From the NCBI RefSeq assembly GCF_001403875.1, contig NZ_LN884299.1, positions 3,373,650-3,437,649 of the forward strand: a stretch of DNA of 64,000 nucleotides. The letters run 5' to 3'. Shown here piece by piece: positions 1 through 8,482 of this stretch. The DNA comes from Paenibacillus ihumii (GTDB lineage Bacteria > Bacillota > Bacilli > Paenibacillales > Paenibacillaceae). The notes beneath the pieces are model-generated. The model was not told the DNA's origin, did no database searches, and saw only the letters and a program-made list of their open reading frames with translations. Each line of letters opens with the position of its first letter. Positions within the stretch are counted from its first letter, which is position 1. The position numbers and the translations under genes are program-made.

Positions 1-297
1 CTGCTGCCGTTCGTGAAGCGAAGTGAAGGCGGGATACGCCGCTTTACCGACGACGATCTGGACTGGCTCGGACTAATCTGCTGCCTGAAGGAAACAGGCA
101 TGTCCATTAAGCAGATTAAGGAATTCGTCGATTTAAGCGTACAAGGCAAAGGCACGCTCAAGCAGCGCTGCGATATACTGATCGAGCACAAGAAGAACGT
201 CGAGAATGAAATCCAAGCCATGCAGAAGCATCTGCAAAAAGTAACGACGAAAATCAGCCATTTCACCGCACAGTACGAGAAGCAAGCCGGCCGATGA
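1..297 (+). CDS. MerR-family transcriptional regulator, 5'-truncated by the window edge
   Basis: The reading frame is open from base 1 and ends at a TGA at 295-297, so only the C-terminal 98 residues are seen. The visible part begins inside the winged helix-turn-helix (VKRSEGGIRRF followed by TDDDLDWL), continues with the second helical pair (ETGMSIKQIKEFV) and then a long charged helix that in MerR proteins forms the dimerisation coiled coil. About 20-25 N-terminal residues should lie upstream. No C-terminal cysteine metal site is visible, so it looks like a general MerR regulator (drug or redox type) rather than a metal sensor. The target is unknown; no divergently transcribed partner can be seen in this window. 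Confidence 0.85.
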   Translation: MLPFVKRSEGGIRRFTDDDLDWLGLICCLKETGMSIKQIKEFVDLSVQGKGTLKQRCDILIEHKKNVENEIQAMQKHLQKVTTKISHFTAQYEKQAGR

Positions 298-419
298 TTT
301 ATGGCGACCAAGCATATTTTTCTCCCCTGATCACACAAACCTCTCCCTTCATACAATTCTGTCAATCAATTACAATAGTAGGTAACTCCTGAGATAGATT
401 CGCTTGCCAATCGGATAAT

Positions 420-433
420 TGAAAACGCTTAAT
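420..433 (+). promoter_or_regulatory. Candidate cre (CcpA) site upstream of chitinase
   Basis: TGAAAACGCTTAAT matches the Bacillus cre consensus TGWAARCGYTWNCW at 13 of 14 positions (A instead of C at position 13). It lies about 130 bases upstream of the chitinase start. Carbon catabolite repression of chitinases is well known in bacilli, so the site fits its context. Inference from motif only. Confidence 0.5.
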
Positions 434-505
434 CACTGTCGTCCGACTCTCTCTCTCCTGCTTTTTCACGGATTATTTCAAGAAGGAGGTGGTAGATTCT
501 TAGAT

Positions 506-559
506 TTGTCTGACATGCTTGAAGCATTCTACAAAACTATGGAAGATGAGGTGATTTGA
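506..559 (+). CDS. Possible 17-residue leader peptide coupled to chitinase
   Basis: A strong Shine-Dalgarno (AAGGAGGTGG, 483-492) has no long gene behind it. In frame, a TTG at 506 (or ATG at 515) opens a 17-codon (or 14-codon) frame ending in TGA at 557-559, four bases before the chitinase ATG at 564 and overlapping its own Shine-Dalgarno (GAGGTGAT, 548-555). That arrangement would allow translational coupling. The spacing from the Shine-Dalgarno is long (13 bases to TTG), so this may be only a relic ribosome site. Confidence 0.22.
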   Translation: MSDMLEAFYKTMEDEVI

Positions 560-563
560 AGTA

Positions 564-2639
564 ATGGCACTGCGTAAACGAGCATTTTCTAGGAGCAGCA
601 TCGTTATGCTGGCTGTCGCTCTCACTCTGTCCGTGTTCTCCTCCCTAGCTTACGGGGGGCAGAAAGCGGAGGCCGCCTCCGATTACAAAATTATCGGCTA
701 TTATCCATCCTGGGGGGCGTATGGAAGGAACTACAACGTCACGGATATCGACGCCAGCAAAGTGACGCATATCAACTATGCGTTCGCGGATATTTGCTGG
801 AACGGCATTCACGGGAATCCGGACCCGACCGGACCTAACCCGGTCACCTGGTCCTGCCAGGATGAGGCAGGCACGATCAACGTACCGAACGGCACCATTG
901 TGCTCGGCGATCCCTGGATCGATGTCCAGAAATCCTTCCCTGGCGATACGTGGGATAAGCCGATTAAAGGAAACATCGGCCAGTTGATCAAGCTGAAGCA
1001 GCAGAACCCCGGGCTGAAGACGATTATTTCCGTCGGCGGCTGGAGCTGGTCGAACCGCTTCTCCGATGTGGCAGCAAGCGCGCAAACTCGCGAGAACTTC
1101 GCCAACTCGGCGGTTGATTTCCTGCGCAAATATCAATTTGACGGCGTGGATCTGGACTGGGAATACCCGGTCGGGGGCGGACTGGCCGGCAATAGCGTCA
1201 GACCCGCGGACAAGCAGAATTATACGCTGCTGCTGCAGAAAATCCGCGAGAAGCTCGACGCGGCCGGCGCGCAGGACGGCAAAACCTACCTGCTGACGAT
1301 CGCCTCGGGAGCGGGACCATCATTTGCGCAAAACACCGAACTCGCTAACATCGCATCCATTGTCGACTGGATCAACATTATGACTTATGATTTCAATGGC
1401 GGCTGGCAGACTGTGAGCGCCCATAACGCTCCTCTCTACTACGATCCTGCCGCAGCTGCTGCAGGAGTACCTAATGCAGCGACATTTAACGTAGCTGCCG
1501 GCGTCCAAGGACATTTGGATGCAGGCGTTCCGGCGAGCAAAATCGTGCTGGGCGTGCCGTTCTATGGCCGCGGCTGGGCAAATTGCGGCAACGGCGGCAA
1601 CGGACAATACCAGAACTGCTCCGGAGTTTCGAACGGAACCTGGGAATCCGGCCTGTTCGATTTCAGCGACCTGGAAGCGAAATATATCAACAAGAACGGT
1701 TACACACGCTATTGGAACGACAACGCCAAGGTACCATACCTGTATAACGCCTCAAGCCGCACTTATATTTCCTATGACGACGCCGAATCCCTAGGCCACA
1801 AAACCGCCTTCCTTAAGAGTAAGGGATTAGGCGGAGCCATGTTCTGGGAGTTCAGCGGCGACCGGAACAAGACGCTCTTGAACAAGCTTGCGAGCGACTT
1901 GTCCACCGGCACGGGAGGCCCCGGCAACGGCTCGGATACAACCCCGCCAACGGCCCCAGCGAATCTCCAGGCCACTGGAAAGTCATCGACCAGTGTATCC
2001 CTCTCCTGGAGCCCATCCACCGATAACGTCGGCGTCACGGACTATACGGTCAGCTACGGTGCGAACGAGCTGAACGTCTCCGGCACGAGCGCCACGATCA
2101 CCGGGCTTACACCGAACACGACGTACACGTTCACGGTGAAGGCCCGGGATGCCGCGGGCAATATATCTCCTCCAAGCAGTCCCCTTTCCGTTACGACCGA
2201 TCCGGCTGCCGGCGACACGACACCGCCAACGGCGCCAACAAACCTCCAGGTCACCGGAAAGACCTCGTCCAGCATCTCCCTCTCCTGGACCCCCTCCACC
2301 GATAACGTCGGCGTCACGGGCTACACGATCAGCTACGGTACGAACGAGCTGAACACCTCCAGCACGAGCGCCACGATCACCGGACTTTCACCGAACACCA
2401 CGTATACGTTCACGGTGAAAGCCCGGGATGCCGCAGGCAATGTGTCGGCCGCGGCTACGGTAACGGCCACCACGGATGCAGATAACGGGAATACTATTGC
2501 TCCGTGGGCACCGAACGTTAGCTACCAGATCAACGATCAGGTGACGTACGGAGGCAAAACATACAAATGTCTCCAAGCCCACACCTCCTTGCCGGGCTGG
2601 GAGCCTGCGAACGTGCCTGCATTATGGTCCCTGCTGTAG
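564..2639 (+). CDS. Secreted GH18 chitinase with two FnIII domains and a CBM5/12
   Basis: A 691-residue exported endochitinase that would hydrolyse beta-1,4-GlcNAc polymers. Residues 1-38 form a signal peptide (KR-rich start, hydrophobic core, AEA-A cleavage). The GH18 barrel follows to about residue 445 and holds the catalytic signature DGVDLDWE at 193-200, with Glu200 the general acid and Asp198 its partner. Two FnIII modules lie at about 458-545 and 551-638; they are near-identical at DNA level with a 279-bp offset, so one arose by recent duplication. Residues 647-691 are a carbohydrate-binding module 5/12 (APWAPNVSYQINDQV, with the aromatic YKC and GWEP parts). The start is fixed by GAGGTGAT eight bases upstream. 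A cre-like site at 420-433 suggests catabolite repression. Confidence 0.95.
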   Translation: MALRKRAFSRSSIVMLAVALTLSVFSSLAYGGQKAEAASDYKIIGYYPSWGAYGRNYNVTDIDASKVTHINYAFADICWNGIHGNPDPTGPNPVTWSCQDEAGTINVPNGTIVLGDPWIDVQKSFPGDTWDKPIKGNIGQLIKLKQQNPGLKTIISVGGWSWSNRFSDVAASAQTRENFANSAVDFLRKYQFDGVDLDWEYPVGGGLAGNSVRPADKQNYTLLLQKIREKLDAAGAQDGKTYLLTIASGAGPSFAQNTELANIASIVDWINIMTYDFNGGWQTVSAHNAPLYYDPAAAAAGVPNAATFNVAAGVQGHLDAGVPASKIVLGVPFYGRGWANCGNGGNGQYQNCSGVSNGTWESGLFDFSDLEAKYINKNGYTRYWNDNAKVPYLYNASSRTYISYDDAESLGHKTAFLKSKGLGGAMFWEFSGDRNKTLLNKLASDLSTGTGGPGNGSDTTPPTAPANLQATGKSSTSVSLSWSPSTDNVGVTDYTVSYGANELNVSGTSATITGLTPNTTYTFTVKARDAAGNISPPSSPLSVTTDPAAGDTTPPTAPTNLQVTGKTSSSISLSWTPSTDNVGVTGYTISYGTNELNTSSTSATITGLSPNTTYTFTVKARDAAGNVSAAATVTATTDADNGNTIAPWAPNVSYQINDQVTYGGKTYKCLQAHTSLPGWEPANVPALWSLL

Positions 2640-2653
2640 AATGAAGCTAGAAG

Positions 2654-2692
2654 CAGCAGTCCAAGAGTCAATCTCTTGGGCTGCTGTTTTTT
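2654..2692 (+). terminator. Intrinsic terminator of chitinase
   Basis: CAGCAGTCCAAGAG pairs with CTCTTGGGCTGCTG (one T-G wobble) around a 5-base loop and is followed directly by TTTTTTT. It starts 14 bases after the chitinase stop. Confidence 0.9.
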
Positions 2693-2723
2693 CGCCTCTT
2701 GGTTCCAGAGCATACAGTACGGG

Positions 2724-3716
2724 CTACATCAGGAAGCATTTCCCCGGGGCTCCCCTAGAGACTTTGGCGGCGCGGGCCGCTTCGGCGGCACGCTGCAGCT
2801 CAAAACGCGCACGCGGCGGCTGCAGCTCCAGCTCCTTCATCAGAATCAAGGAGATCAGCTCCCGAAAGGTATCCTGCCACACCTGAATGCCGGCTGCCTG
2901 GTTCCAATGCCGCAGGTGAAACATTGTCGCCCGGGCGGCCGTTCCCCGCCTGATTTCAGCCCAATCCAACGGCACCCCTGACAGCAGCCCGAGCGTGACG
3001 TAATTGCCATCCCCGCGAACACAGCGGGCCAGCTCCGTTCCGGGCCTGCCCCCGATCATGTCGACCGCGGCATCCGCCCCCCATCCGCCAGTAAGCTCCA
3101 GGATGGCCGGCCTCAGCGAAATTTCCTCCGTGTTGATGACGGAGGCCGCCCCAAGCCCAAGCAGCTCCTGCGTATGGCGATCATTTCTCGTCACCGCGAT
3201 GAGGCGCACGCCGAGAATTCTGCACAGCTGGGCTATAATCCGCCCGAGTGCAGATCCGCAGGCGTTGACCGCCAGAACAGCTCCCGGCTTCAAGCCCAGG
3301 ATTTCACGGCAAATCAGCCAGGCGGTCATCGGGTTGATATACAGCTGTGCCGCCTCATCATCCGTTACGCCATCCGGAATCACCACGGCCCATTGCGCCG
3401 GCGCCCTTACGAATTGCTGCCAGGTGCCTTCGCCCCGCAGCGGCAGCACCCGCCTGCCAAGCAGCTCCCGGGAGACTCCCTGCCCCGCATCCTCAACGAT
3501 GCCGACGCCTTCGTAACCGGGAATGCAGGGAAGCGTTATCCGGTGCGAATACGCCCCGCCTACCGGAATCAAGTCGGACGGATTGATCGGCCGGGCGATC
3601 ATTCGTACGAGCACCTCGCCCGGCCCGGGGGCTGCAATGGGCTTTCGTCCGGCCTTTAGGACGTCCTCAGGCCTTCCGAATTCATGAAAAGCAATATATT
3701 CGTTATCCACGCACAT
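2724..3716 (-). CDS. MDR-family NAD(P)H-dependent oxidoreductase (quinone/enoyl reductase type)
   Basis: A 330-residue medium-chain dehydrogenase/reductase without the catalytic and structural zinc ligands of true alcohol dehydrogenases. The N-terminal GroES-like domain has the APGPGEVLVRM and NPSDL motifs, the loop IPGYEGVGIV, and the substrate-side YINPMTAW typical of the 2-enoyl thioester reductase branch. The Rossmann fold carries NACGSALGR for the nucleotide. It likely reduces a quinone, enone or enoyl thioester; the substrate cannot be told from sequence. The start has AAGAGGGG seven bases upstream. It stands alone on the minus strand, convergent with chitinase and downstream of the serine hydrolase. 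Confidence 0.85.
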   Translation of the reverse strand: MCVDNEYIAFHEFGRPEDVLKAGRKPIAAPGPGEVLVRMIARPINPSDLIPVGGAYSHRITLPCIPGYEGVGIVEDAGQGVSRELLGRRVLPLRGEGTWQQFVRAPAQWAVVIPDGVTDDEAAQLYINPMTAWLICREILGLKPGAVLAVNACGSALGRIIAQLCRILGVRLIAVTRNDRHTQELLGLGAASVINTEEISLRPAILELTGGWGADAAVDMIGGRPGTELARCVRGDGNYVTLGLLSGVPLDWAEIRRGTAARATMFHLRHWNQAAGIQVWQDTFRELISLILMKELELQPPRARFELQRAAEAARAAKVSRGAPGKCFLM

Positions 3717-3807
3717 GGCTTAGCCCCTCTTGCCGAAGCAGTATTTATGTTCCAATCCGTTATTTTTTCCAGTATCCCTAGATCAAACTGCTTATCCTTG
3801 TCAGCCG

Positions 3808-5772
3808 CTAAATGAGCTGCCAATATATGAACAGCGATAACAGCATCCAGGCCACAGCGGTAAACAGGACGTAATGGATACGCCCGGATCTTCTCCAATA
3901 CTTTCTCCATACTGCAATAATCGCAAAAATCACCATCGATATTCCAAGGATCCACAGCAACCACAGAAGCATATCCAGCAGAGAATTCCATGAAGGCATA
4001 ATGCCAAAGGCCACCTTCGGCAAGCCGTACACAGGATCGATCTGGCCGTTCATAGCCACTCCGATCAGGCAGGACAGGGTCAATACGCCGAAGGCAACGG
4101 CAGCTCCTGCTGCGGCACGGGCCAGTTTAGGAGACGTTTGGAGTTTAGGCCGTCTAATGAGCCGAAGTAATGCCCGGATGCCCCAGAAGACGAGAGAGAT
4201 TAGGATAAACAGCAATATGGCGATTATCATCAGGAACGTAAATGAACTGGAAGCATACCAGGGAGCCTTCGAATACGTCATCGGGCCGTCGGGCATAAGC
4301 ATCGTATTGCCATAAGGGTCAACCCCGAACACGATCGTGCGAAAGGCGCCGTAATAATCCTGTATCCGCTGCTCTAAATTACGGTAAATACCTGGTTCTA
4401 TTTCCACAAAACGGTCCGTTTCTCCTGCATGGCTGACGAGCAAATAACCTTCTTTATCCAGCTGCACTTGAATCAGGCCCATCGTTAGGCTTAGAAACCG
4501 CTCGGAGGTCGTGAAGCTGCGCCTGTTCTGCTGGTATTCTCCGACATATTGGCGGGAGCGCTCGATCGTCCCTTCAGGCGGCTGCGGGTGATCTTCAGGA
4601 GGAGCAGGATAGTAATGGTCCATAAATGCTTGAAACAGCCCGGTATGGGTCAAATAACTGCCCCCGCTGTAGGAAACGAACAAGCCGAAATTCCGCTCGG
4701 GAACTAGATACAGTCCCGTATCGAACAGCATCGTGCTCCCGCCATGAAAAAGCGTCCGCTCTCCATTAAAGACGCCTTCCATAAATCCAAACGCTGTGCC
4801 GGACAGAAAAGGATGCTGCGTAAACTGCTGATTCCGCATGGAACGAATCGTTTCTTCACGAAGTATGCGCCCACCTTGCTCATTCTCGCTTGGAAGATAA
4901 GCCACCATAAATTTGGACATATCGGCAGCCGAACTGCTCATGCCGCCGGCCGGGCCGGGAACGAATTCAAATTGGCCTTCTTCGTATTCCCCCTGCACAA
5001 GCCGATATGCTCGTGCCATATGCGGCTGCAATCGTTCCGGCAGCGGCTGCCGGAAGCTGCTGTATTCCATCCCAAGCGGCGTAAAAATATGCTGCTCTAC
5101 ATAATCTGCGAACGATTGGCCCGCTACCCTCTCGACAATATAGCCGGCCAAAGCCGTGCCATAATTGGAATACGCGACTACCTCGCCGGGAGGAAATGCC
5201 CGTTGTGGCATGAAAGTGCGCACATAATCTTCAAGCGGGAGCATTTGCTGCTCCTCCAGCCTGAAAATCATGTCCGGATAATCCTCGAACCCGGCGGTGT
5301 GAGTCATGAGATGGGTCAAGGTAACCGGCGCAGCGGCAGGCTCCTGTGCTGATTGTGTATAGAGCCGGTCCGGTATTTCAAAATCCAAGTATGTATGGAT
5401 ATCGGCTTCAAGATCCAGTTTCCCCTGTTCAACTAGCTGCATGACGGCGGTCCAAGTCAACAGCTTGGAAGTCGATCCTATCCGAAACAGCGTTCGCTCC
5501 GGATTTACGGGGATCTCCCTCTCCAGATCGGCATAGCCATATCCCTGGCTGAAGATAACCTCTCCATTGGCAACGACGGCTACGGCAGCATTCGGGATGT
5601 TGAACTTTTCCATCTGTGTTTTCATTTCTTGATCCATGAATGCTTCTATGTCTGTATAATTCGCTATGGCGGCCTGATTCGCAGGTTGATTTCCAGCCTG
5701 AACAACTGTGCCGGAAAATAGATTGCCGAACAATACAACAAATAACATTAAATAAATCCGTATTTCTCTCAT
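3808..5772 (-). CDS. Membrane-anchored serine hydrolase, class C beta-lactamase/PBP fold
   Basis: A 654-residue penicillin-binding-protein-like hydrolase of the family of D-aminopeptidases, esterases and FmtA/PbpX proteins. It has an N-terminal signal or anchor (residues 5-25), the active-site SxxK at Ser100-Lys103 (IGSTSKLLTW), the YxN at Tyr201-Asn203 and the third motif HGG at 343-345. The last about 150 residues add hydrophobic segments (around 515-535, 565-585, 600-625 and 635-652), so the enzyme is probably tethered with its catalytic domain outside. AGGAGG lies five bases before the ATG. The TetR gene upstream on the same strand, 56 bases away, is a likely regulator. Substrate unknown; a cell-wall or ester target is inference. 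Confidence 0.85.
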   Translation of the reverse strand: MREIRIYLMLFVVLFGNLFSGTVVQAGNQPANQAAIANYTDIEAFMDQEMKTQMEKFNIPNAAVAVVANGEVIFSQGYGYADLEREIPVNPERTLFRIGSTSKLLTWTAVMQLVEQGKLDLEADIHTYLDFEIPDRLYTQSAQEPAAAPVTLTHLMTHTAGFEDYPDMIFRLEEQQMLPLEDYVRTFMPQRAFPPGEVVAYSNYGTALAGYIVERVAGQSFADYVEQHIFTPLGMEYSSFRQPLPERLQPHMARAYRLVQGEYEEGQFEFVPGPAGGMSSSAADMSKFMVAYLPSENEQGGRILREETIRSMRNQQFTQHPFLSGTAFGFMEGVFNGERTLFHGGSTMLFDTGLYLVPERNFGLFVSYSGGSYLTHTGLFQAFMDHYYPAPPEDHPQPPEGTIERSRQYVGEYQQNRRSFTTSERFLSLTMGLIQVQLDKEGYLLVSHAGETDRFVEIEPGIYRNLEQRIQDYYGAFRTIVFGVDPYGNTMLMPDGPMTYSKAPWYASSSFTFLMIIAILLFILISLVFWGIRALLRLIRRPKLQTSPKLARAAAGAAVAFGVLTLSCLIGVAMNGQIDPVYGLPKVAFGIMPSWNSLLDMLLWLLWILGISMVIFAIIAVWRKYWRRSGRIHYVLFTAVAWMLLSLFIYWQLI

Positions 5773-5828
5773 ACTAACCTCCTCTTATTCAAAGTGCCTT
5801 TTACATAGTGACAGGACAGCGCGCTTGG

Positions 5829-6407
5829 CTACAGTGAGCCTTGCTGCCGCAGCCGGGCGCCCGCGATTACATCTTCGGCAGCATGATCCAACAGCGCAAT
5901 GGCCTCCTTCTCGCCGAAGGAATCGGGAAGCAATCCGTTTGCGATCATGACCGAGAGACCGAGCTGGAATATTCTCATCTTCAATAAAACAAGCCGCAGC
6001 TCCTCATCCTTGAAGCCTGCCAAATCAGCATCTTCCTTCATCTGCTCGATCAGAAACGGAGCCATATCTTGATCATGATCCTTCATGTAATCGTTTTGCT
6101 TCATGACGAGATCCCTGAACAGCACGCTGTATTCCTTGGCAAACCGCAGGCTGGCCACGCCGATATCATGGAACGGATTTCCCGAATTCTGCTCTATCAA
6201 TATTTCCCGGCTAAGGTCAGAAATTTTTCCTATAACGGCCTGGACAAGCTCCTCCACGCTGGCAAAATTAACGTAAATCGGAGCGATAGAGCTCCCCAGC
6301 CGGTTAGCTACTTTTCTAATCGTAATGTGATCCAGCCCATCAGCCCGAGCAATCTCAAAGGCAGCCTGGATAATTTCCTCTCGGGAGAATTTTTTTTGCG
6401 GCGGCAT
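5829..6407 (-). CDS. TetR/AcrR-family transcriptional regulator
   Basis: About 192 residues beginning MPPQKKFSREEIIQAAFEI. The N-terminal TetR helix-turn-helix is clear (DHITIRKVANRLG then APIYVNFASVEELV), and the C-terminal ligand domain is all-helical and unremarkable. An upstream in-frame ATG at 6449 exists, but GGAG ten bases before 6407 and the family's usual N-terminus favour the shorter form. It precedes the serine hydrolase gene on the same strand and probably controls it or itself. No palindrome that would serve as its operator stands out. Confidence 0.85.
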   Translation of the reverse strand: MPPQKKFSREEIIQAAFEIARADGLDHITIRKVANRLGSSIAPIYVNFASVEELVQAVIGKISDLSREILIEQNSGNPFHDIGVASLRFAKEYSVLFRDLVMKQNDYMKDHDQDMAPFLIEQMKEDADLAGFKDEELRLVLLKMRIFQLGLSVMIANGLLPDSFGEKEAIALLDHAAEDVIAGARLRQQGSL

Positions 6408-6618
6408 TTCCGTATCACTCCTTTTGATATTATAGAACACTTGATACATAACACTTGATATACATTAAACATGAAAAAGCCATTACCGTCAAGATGTGCT
6501 TTATCAAAAGAATGGCGGCGTGTATAAACTGAGCATAATTATGTCAATTCAGTCAAAACGATGAATAACAGCTGTCAGTTGTCGACAGACTACAAGGTTT
6601 ATGCTATCGTAATTTTAT

Positions 6619-6654
6619 AAGGCATTTCGCTTCCTGCTTGAAGCGAGATGCCTT
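6619..6654. other. Strong 15-bp hairpin in the 400-base gap before L25/Ctc
   Basis: AAGGCATTTCGCTTC pairs with GAAGCGAGATGCCTT (a single T-G wobble) around a 6-base loop. Neither strand has a T-run after it, so it is not a normal terminator. The rest of 6408-6700 shows no convincing gene. Confidence 0.5.
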
Positions 6655-6705
6655 CATGTATATATGCATGGCTAACATTTAATGTAACCAAGGCGGTGAT
6701 GTCAT

Positions 6706-6776
6706 GGTGCTCTTTATATCCCCCGGCCAGGGGGCGAAATCAATGTTCACTGTTGGATAGAGATTTTGGGAGCACA
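6706..6776 (+). ncRNA. Putative structured 5' leader of the L25/Ctc mRNA
   Basis: GTGCTCTT (6707-6714) can pair with GGGAGCAC (6768-6775) to close a 69-base domain. Inside, CCCCC (6720-6724) and GGGGG (6730-6734) form a hairpin with a 5-base loop. The domain ends 21 bases before the Shine-Dalgarno of the L25 gene. No known riboswitch class is recognised; autogenous ribosomal-protein control is only a suggestion. Confidence 0.3.
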
Positions 6777-6809
6777 AAATATTATAATTGCATGATAAGG
6801 AGTGTTGTA

Positions 6810-7406
6810 ATGATGAGAGCATGTTTTGCAGCGGAACAACGATCACCCCTGAATAGGTCGGGCTTGAAGCGCCTGCGCCGCAGCGGCCGTCTTCCTGGCG
6901 TAGTTATGGGGTTGAACAAAGAAAGCGACATGATTCATATTTCATCGCAGGAATTTCAACGTTGGGTCAGAGGCGGAGGTTCAGGGCTGTTGGAGGTTCA
7001 ATTGAATGGCTCTGATAAAATCCCTGTACTGCTCGAGGGATTGCAGCGGGATGCTGTGACACGGGAATATATTCATGTAGACTTCCTCCGCGTAAGGACG
7101 GATGAACTCGTTCGTACGAAGGTAACGCTTGATTACGTCGGTACTCCAAAAGGAACCAAAGTAGGCGGCATCGTACAGACGCAAAGTACGTTCATCGAAA
7201 TCGAAGCACTGCCTCACCAGCTGCCGTCATCCATCAGCGTCGATATTAGCGGGCTGAATGTTGGCGACTCACTTCTAGTCGGAGATGTAAAGCTTCCGCC
7301 TGAAGTTGCTCTGCTGTCTTCGGAGAACGAGCTTCTCGTTTCTGTTGTTACTCCGAGAGTCCAGGCTGGGGATCTCGAGTCCCAGGACGAGTCGGCGGAA
7401 GATTAA
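6810..7406 (+). CDS. ctc: 50S ribosomal protein L25, general stress protein Ctc type
   Basis: A 198-residue two-domain L25 (TL5/Ctc) protein that binds 5S rRNA. The N-terminal L25 domain runs to about residue 90 (RLRRSGRLPGVVMG, then HISSQEFQRW and IPVLLEGLQRDAVTREYIHVDF), followed by the beta-rich C-terminal domain (VPxG-like, VDISGLNVGDSLLVGDVKLP) and a short acidic tail. The ATG at 6810 is chosen because AAGGAG (6797-6802) lies seven bases upstream; the reading frame stays open further upstream, but that part has no protein-like features. In B. subtilis, Ctc is under the stress sigma factor SigB; no clear SigB promoter is visible here. Confidence 0.93.
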   Translation: MMRACFAAEQRSPLNRSGLKRLRRSGRLPGVVMGLNKESDMIHISSQEFQRWVRGGGSGLLEVQLNGSDKIPVLLEGLQRDAVTREYIHVDFLRVRTDELVRTKVTLDYVGTPKGTKVGGIVQTQSTFIEIEALPHQLPSSISVDISGLNVGDSLLVGDVKLPPEVALLSSENELLVSVVTPRVQAGDLESQDESAED

Positions 7407-7424
7407 CCATAGATGCGCAAGGCC

Positions 7425-7463
7425 AAAAAGACAGGTCGGCATGAAGCTGGCCTGCCTTTTTTA
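7425..7463 (+). terminator. Intrinsic terminator of L25/Ctc
   Basis: AAAAAGACAGGTCGGC pairs imperfectly with GCTGGCCTGCCTTTTT around a 4-base loop and ends in a T-run, 19 bases after the stop codon. Confidence 0.8.
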
Positions 7464-7662
7464 TATAGATGAAAGCATAAACATAGTCCTTCCGTAGAAT
7501 ATAATGTCCAGATCAATCCCGCTCTTGCCGGACATAAGGCGCCTGCCGTAATAATGATGCACGACCCTTCTCCCAGTTCAGCAAATATTTCCATGCCGTT
7601 AGGTTCGAGACAGAATGGGTATAAAGATAATTAAGGCTTATCATTTTCAAACGGAGGCTGCC

Positions 7663-8472
7663 ATGACACTGACACCGCAGCAGCGGATTGAGCTGCATGA
7701 GTTCAATAACCTGACCAAATCGCTGAGCTTCAATATGTATGACATCTGCTACACGAAAACAAAGGAAGAGCGCCAAGCCTATATTGAATATATCGACGAG
7801 CAGTACAATTCCGACCGGCTGACCCAAATCCTATTGGCCGTGTCCGACATCATCGGGGCCCATGTGCTCAATGTGTCTAAGCAGGATTACGTGCCGCAGG
7901 GAGCAAGCGTAACGATGCTCGTCTCCGAGGGTCCAGTCGTGGAGGTGCCTACGGAATCTTTTGAAGAATCGCCGGGACCGCTGCCGGACAACGTAGTATT
8001 GCAGCTTGATAAGAGCCATATTACCGTCCATACGTATCCCGAATATCACCCTAAGGAAGGGATCAGCACGTTCCGGGCCGATATCGACGTGTCCACCTGC
8101 GGCGAAATTTCCCCGCTCAAAGCGCTTAATTATTTGATCCATTCGTTTGATACGGACATTATGACGATCGATTACCGGGTTCGCGGATTCACGCGGGACA
8201 TTAACGGGCAGAAGCTATTCATCGACCACGAAATCAGCTCGATTCAAAATTATATCCCGGATGAAGTTATCGACGCGTACCATATGATTGACGTGAACGT
8301 GTATCAGGAGCATATTTTCCATACCAAATGCAAGCTCAAAGAGTTTGATCTGAACAACTACCTGTTCGGGTATACGAAGGACAAGCTTAGCCTGCAGGAG
8401 CAGGCCGAAATTACCGACCGGCTCAAATTGGAAATGGATGAGATTTTCTATGGCAGAAATATCTCATCCTAA
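7663..8472 (+). CDS. speD: S-adenosylmethionine decarboxylase proenzyme, E. coli SpeD type
   Basis: A 269-residue pyruvoyl enzyme that decarboxylates S-adenosylmethionine to supply aminopropyl groups for spermidine. It aligns along its whole length with the 264-residue Enterobacterial form (HEFNNLTKSLSFNMYDICY, VNVYQEHIFHTK, MDEIFYGRN) rather than the short 120-residue Bacillus SpeH. Self-cleavage should occur between Lys117 and Ser118 in LDKSHITVH, with Ser118 becoming the pyruvoyl group. The start at 7663 has GGAGG at 7653-7657; the frame is open for 16 codons upstream. It stands alone, convergent with znuA, with no spermidine synthase nearby. Confidence 0.95.
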   Translation: MTLTPQQRIELHEFNNLTKSLSFNMYDICYTKTKEERQAYIEYIDEQYNSDRLTQILLAVSDIIGAHVLNVSKQDYVPQGASVTMLVSEGPVVEVPTESFEESPGPLPDNVVLQLDKSHITVHTYPEYHPKEGISTFRADIDVSTCGEISPLKALNYLIHSFDTDIMTIDYRVRGFTRDINGQKLFIDHEISSIQNYIPDEVIDAYHMIDVNVYQEHIFHTKCKLKEFDLNNYLFGYTKDKLSLQEQAEITDRLKLEMDEIFYGRNISS

Positions 8473-8482
8473 GGAGGTAAAG

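Noticed and set aside
4744..5352. A 202-codon plus-strand frame
   Set aside because: It lies entirely antisense to the serine hydrolase, whose SxxK, YxN and HGG motifs prove the minus-strand frame.
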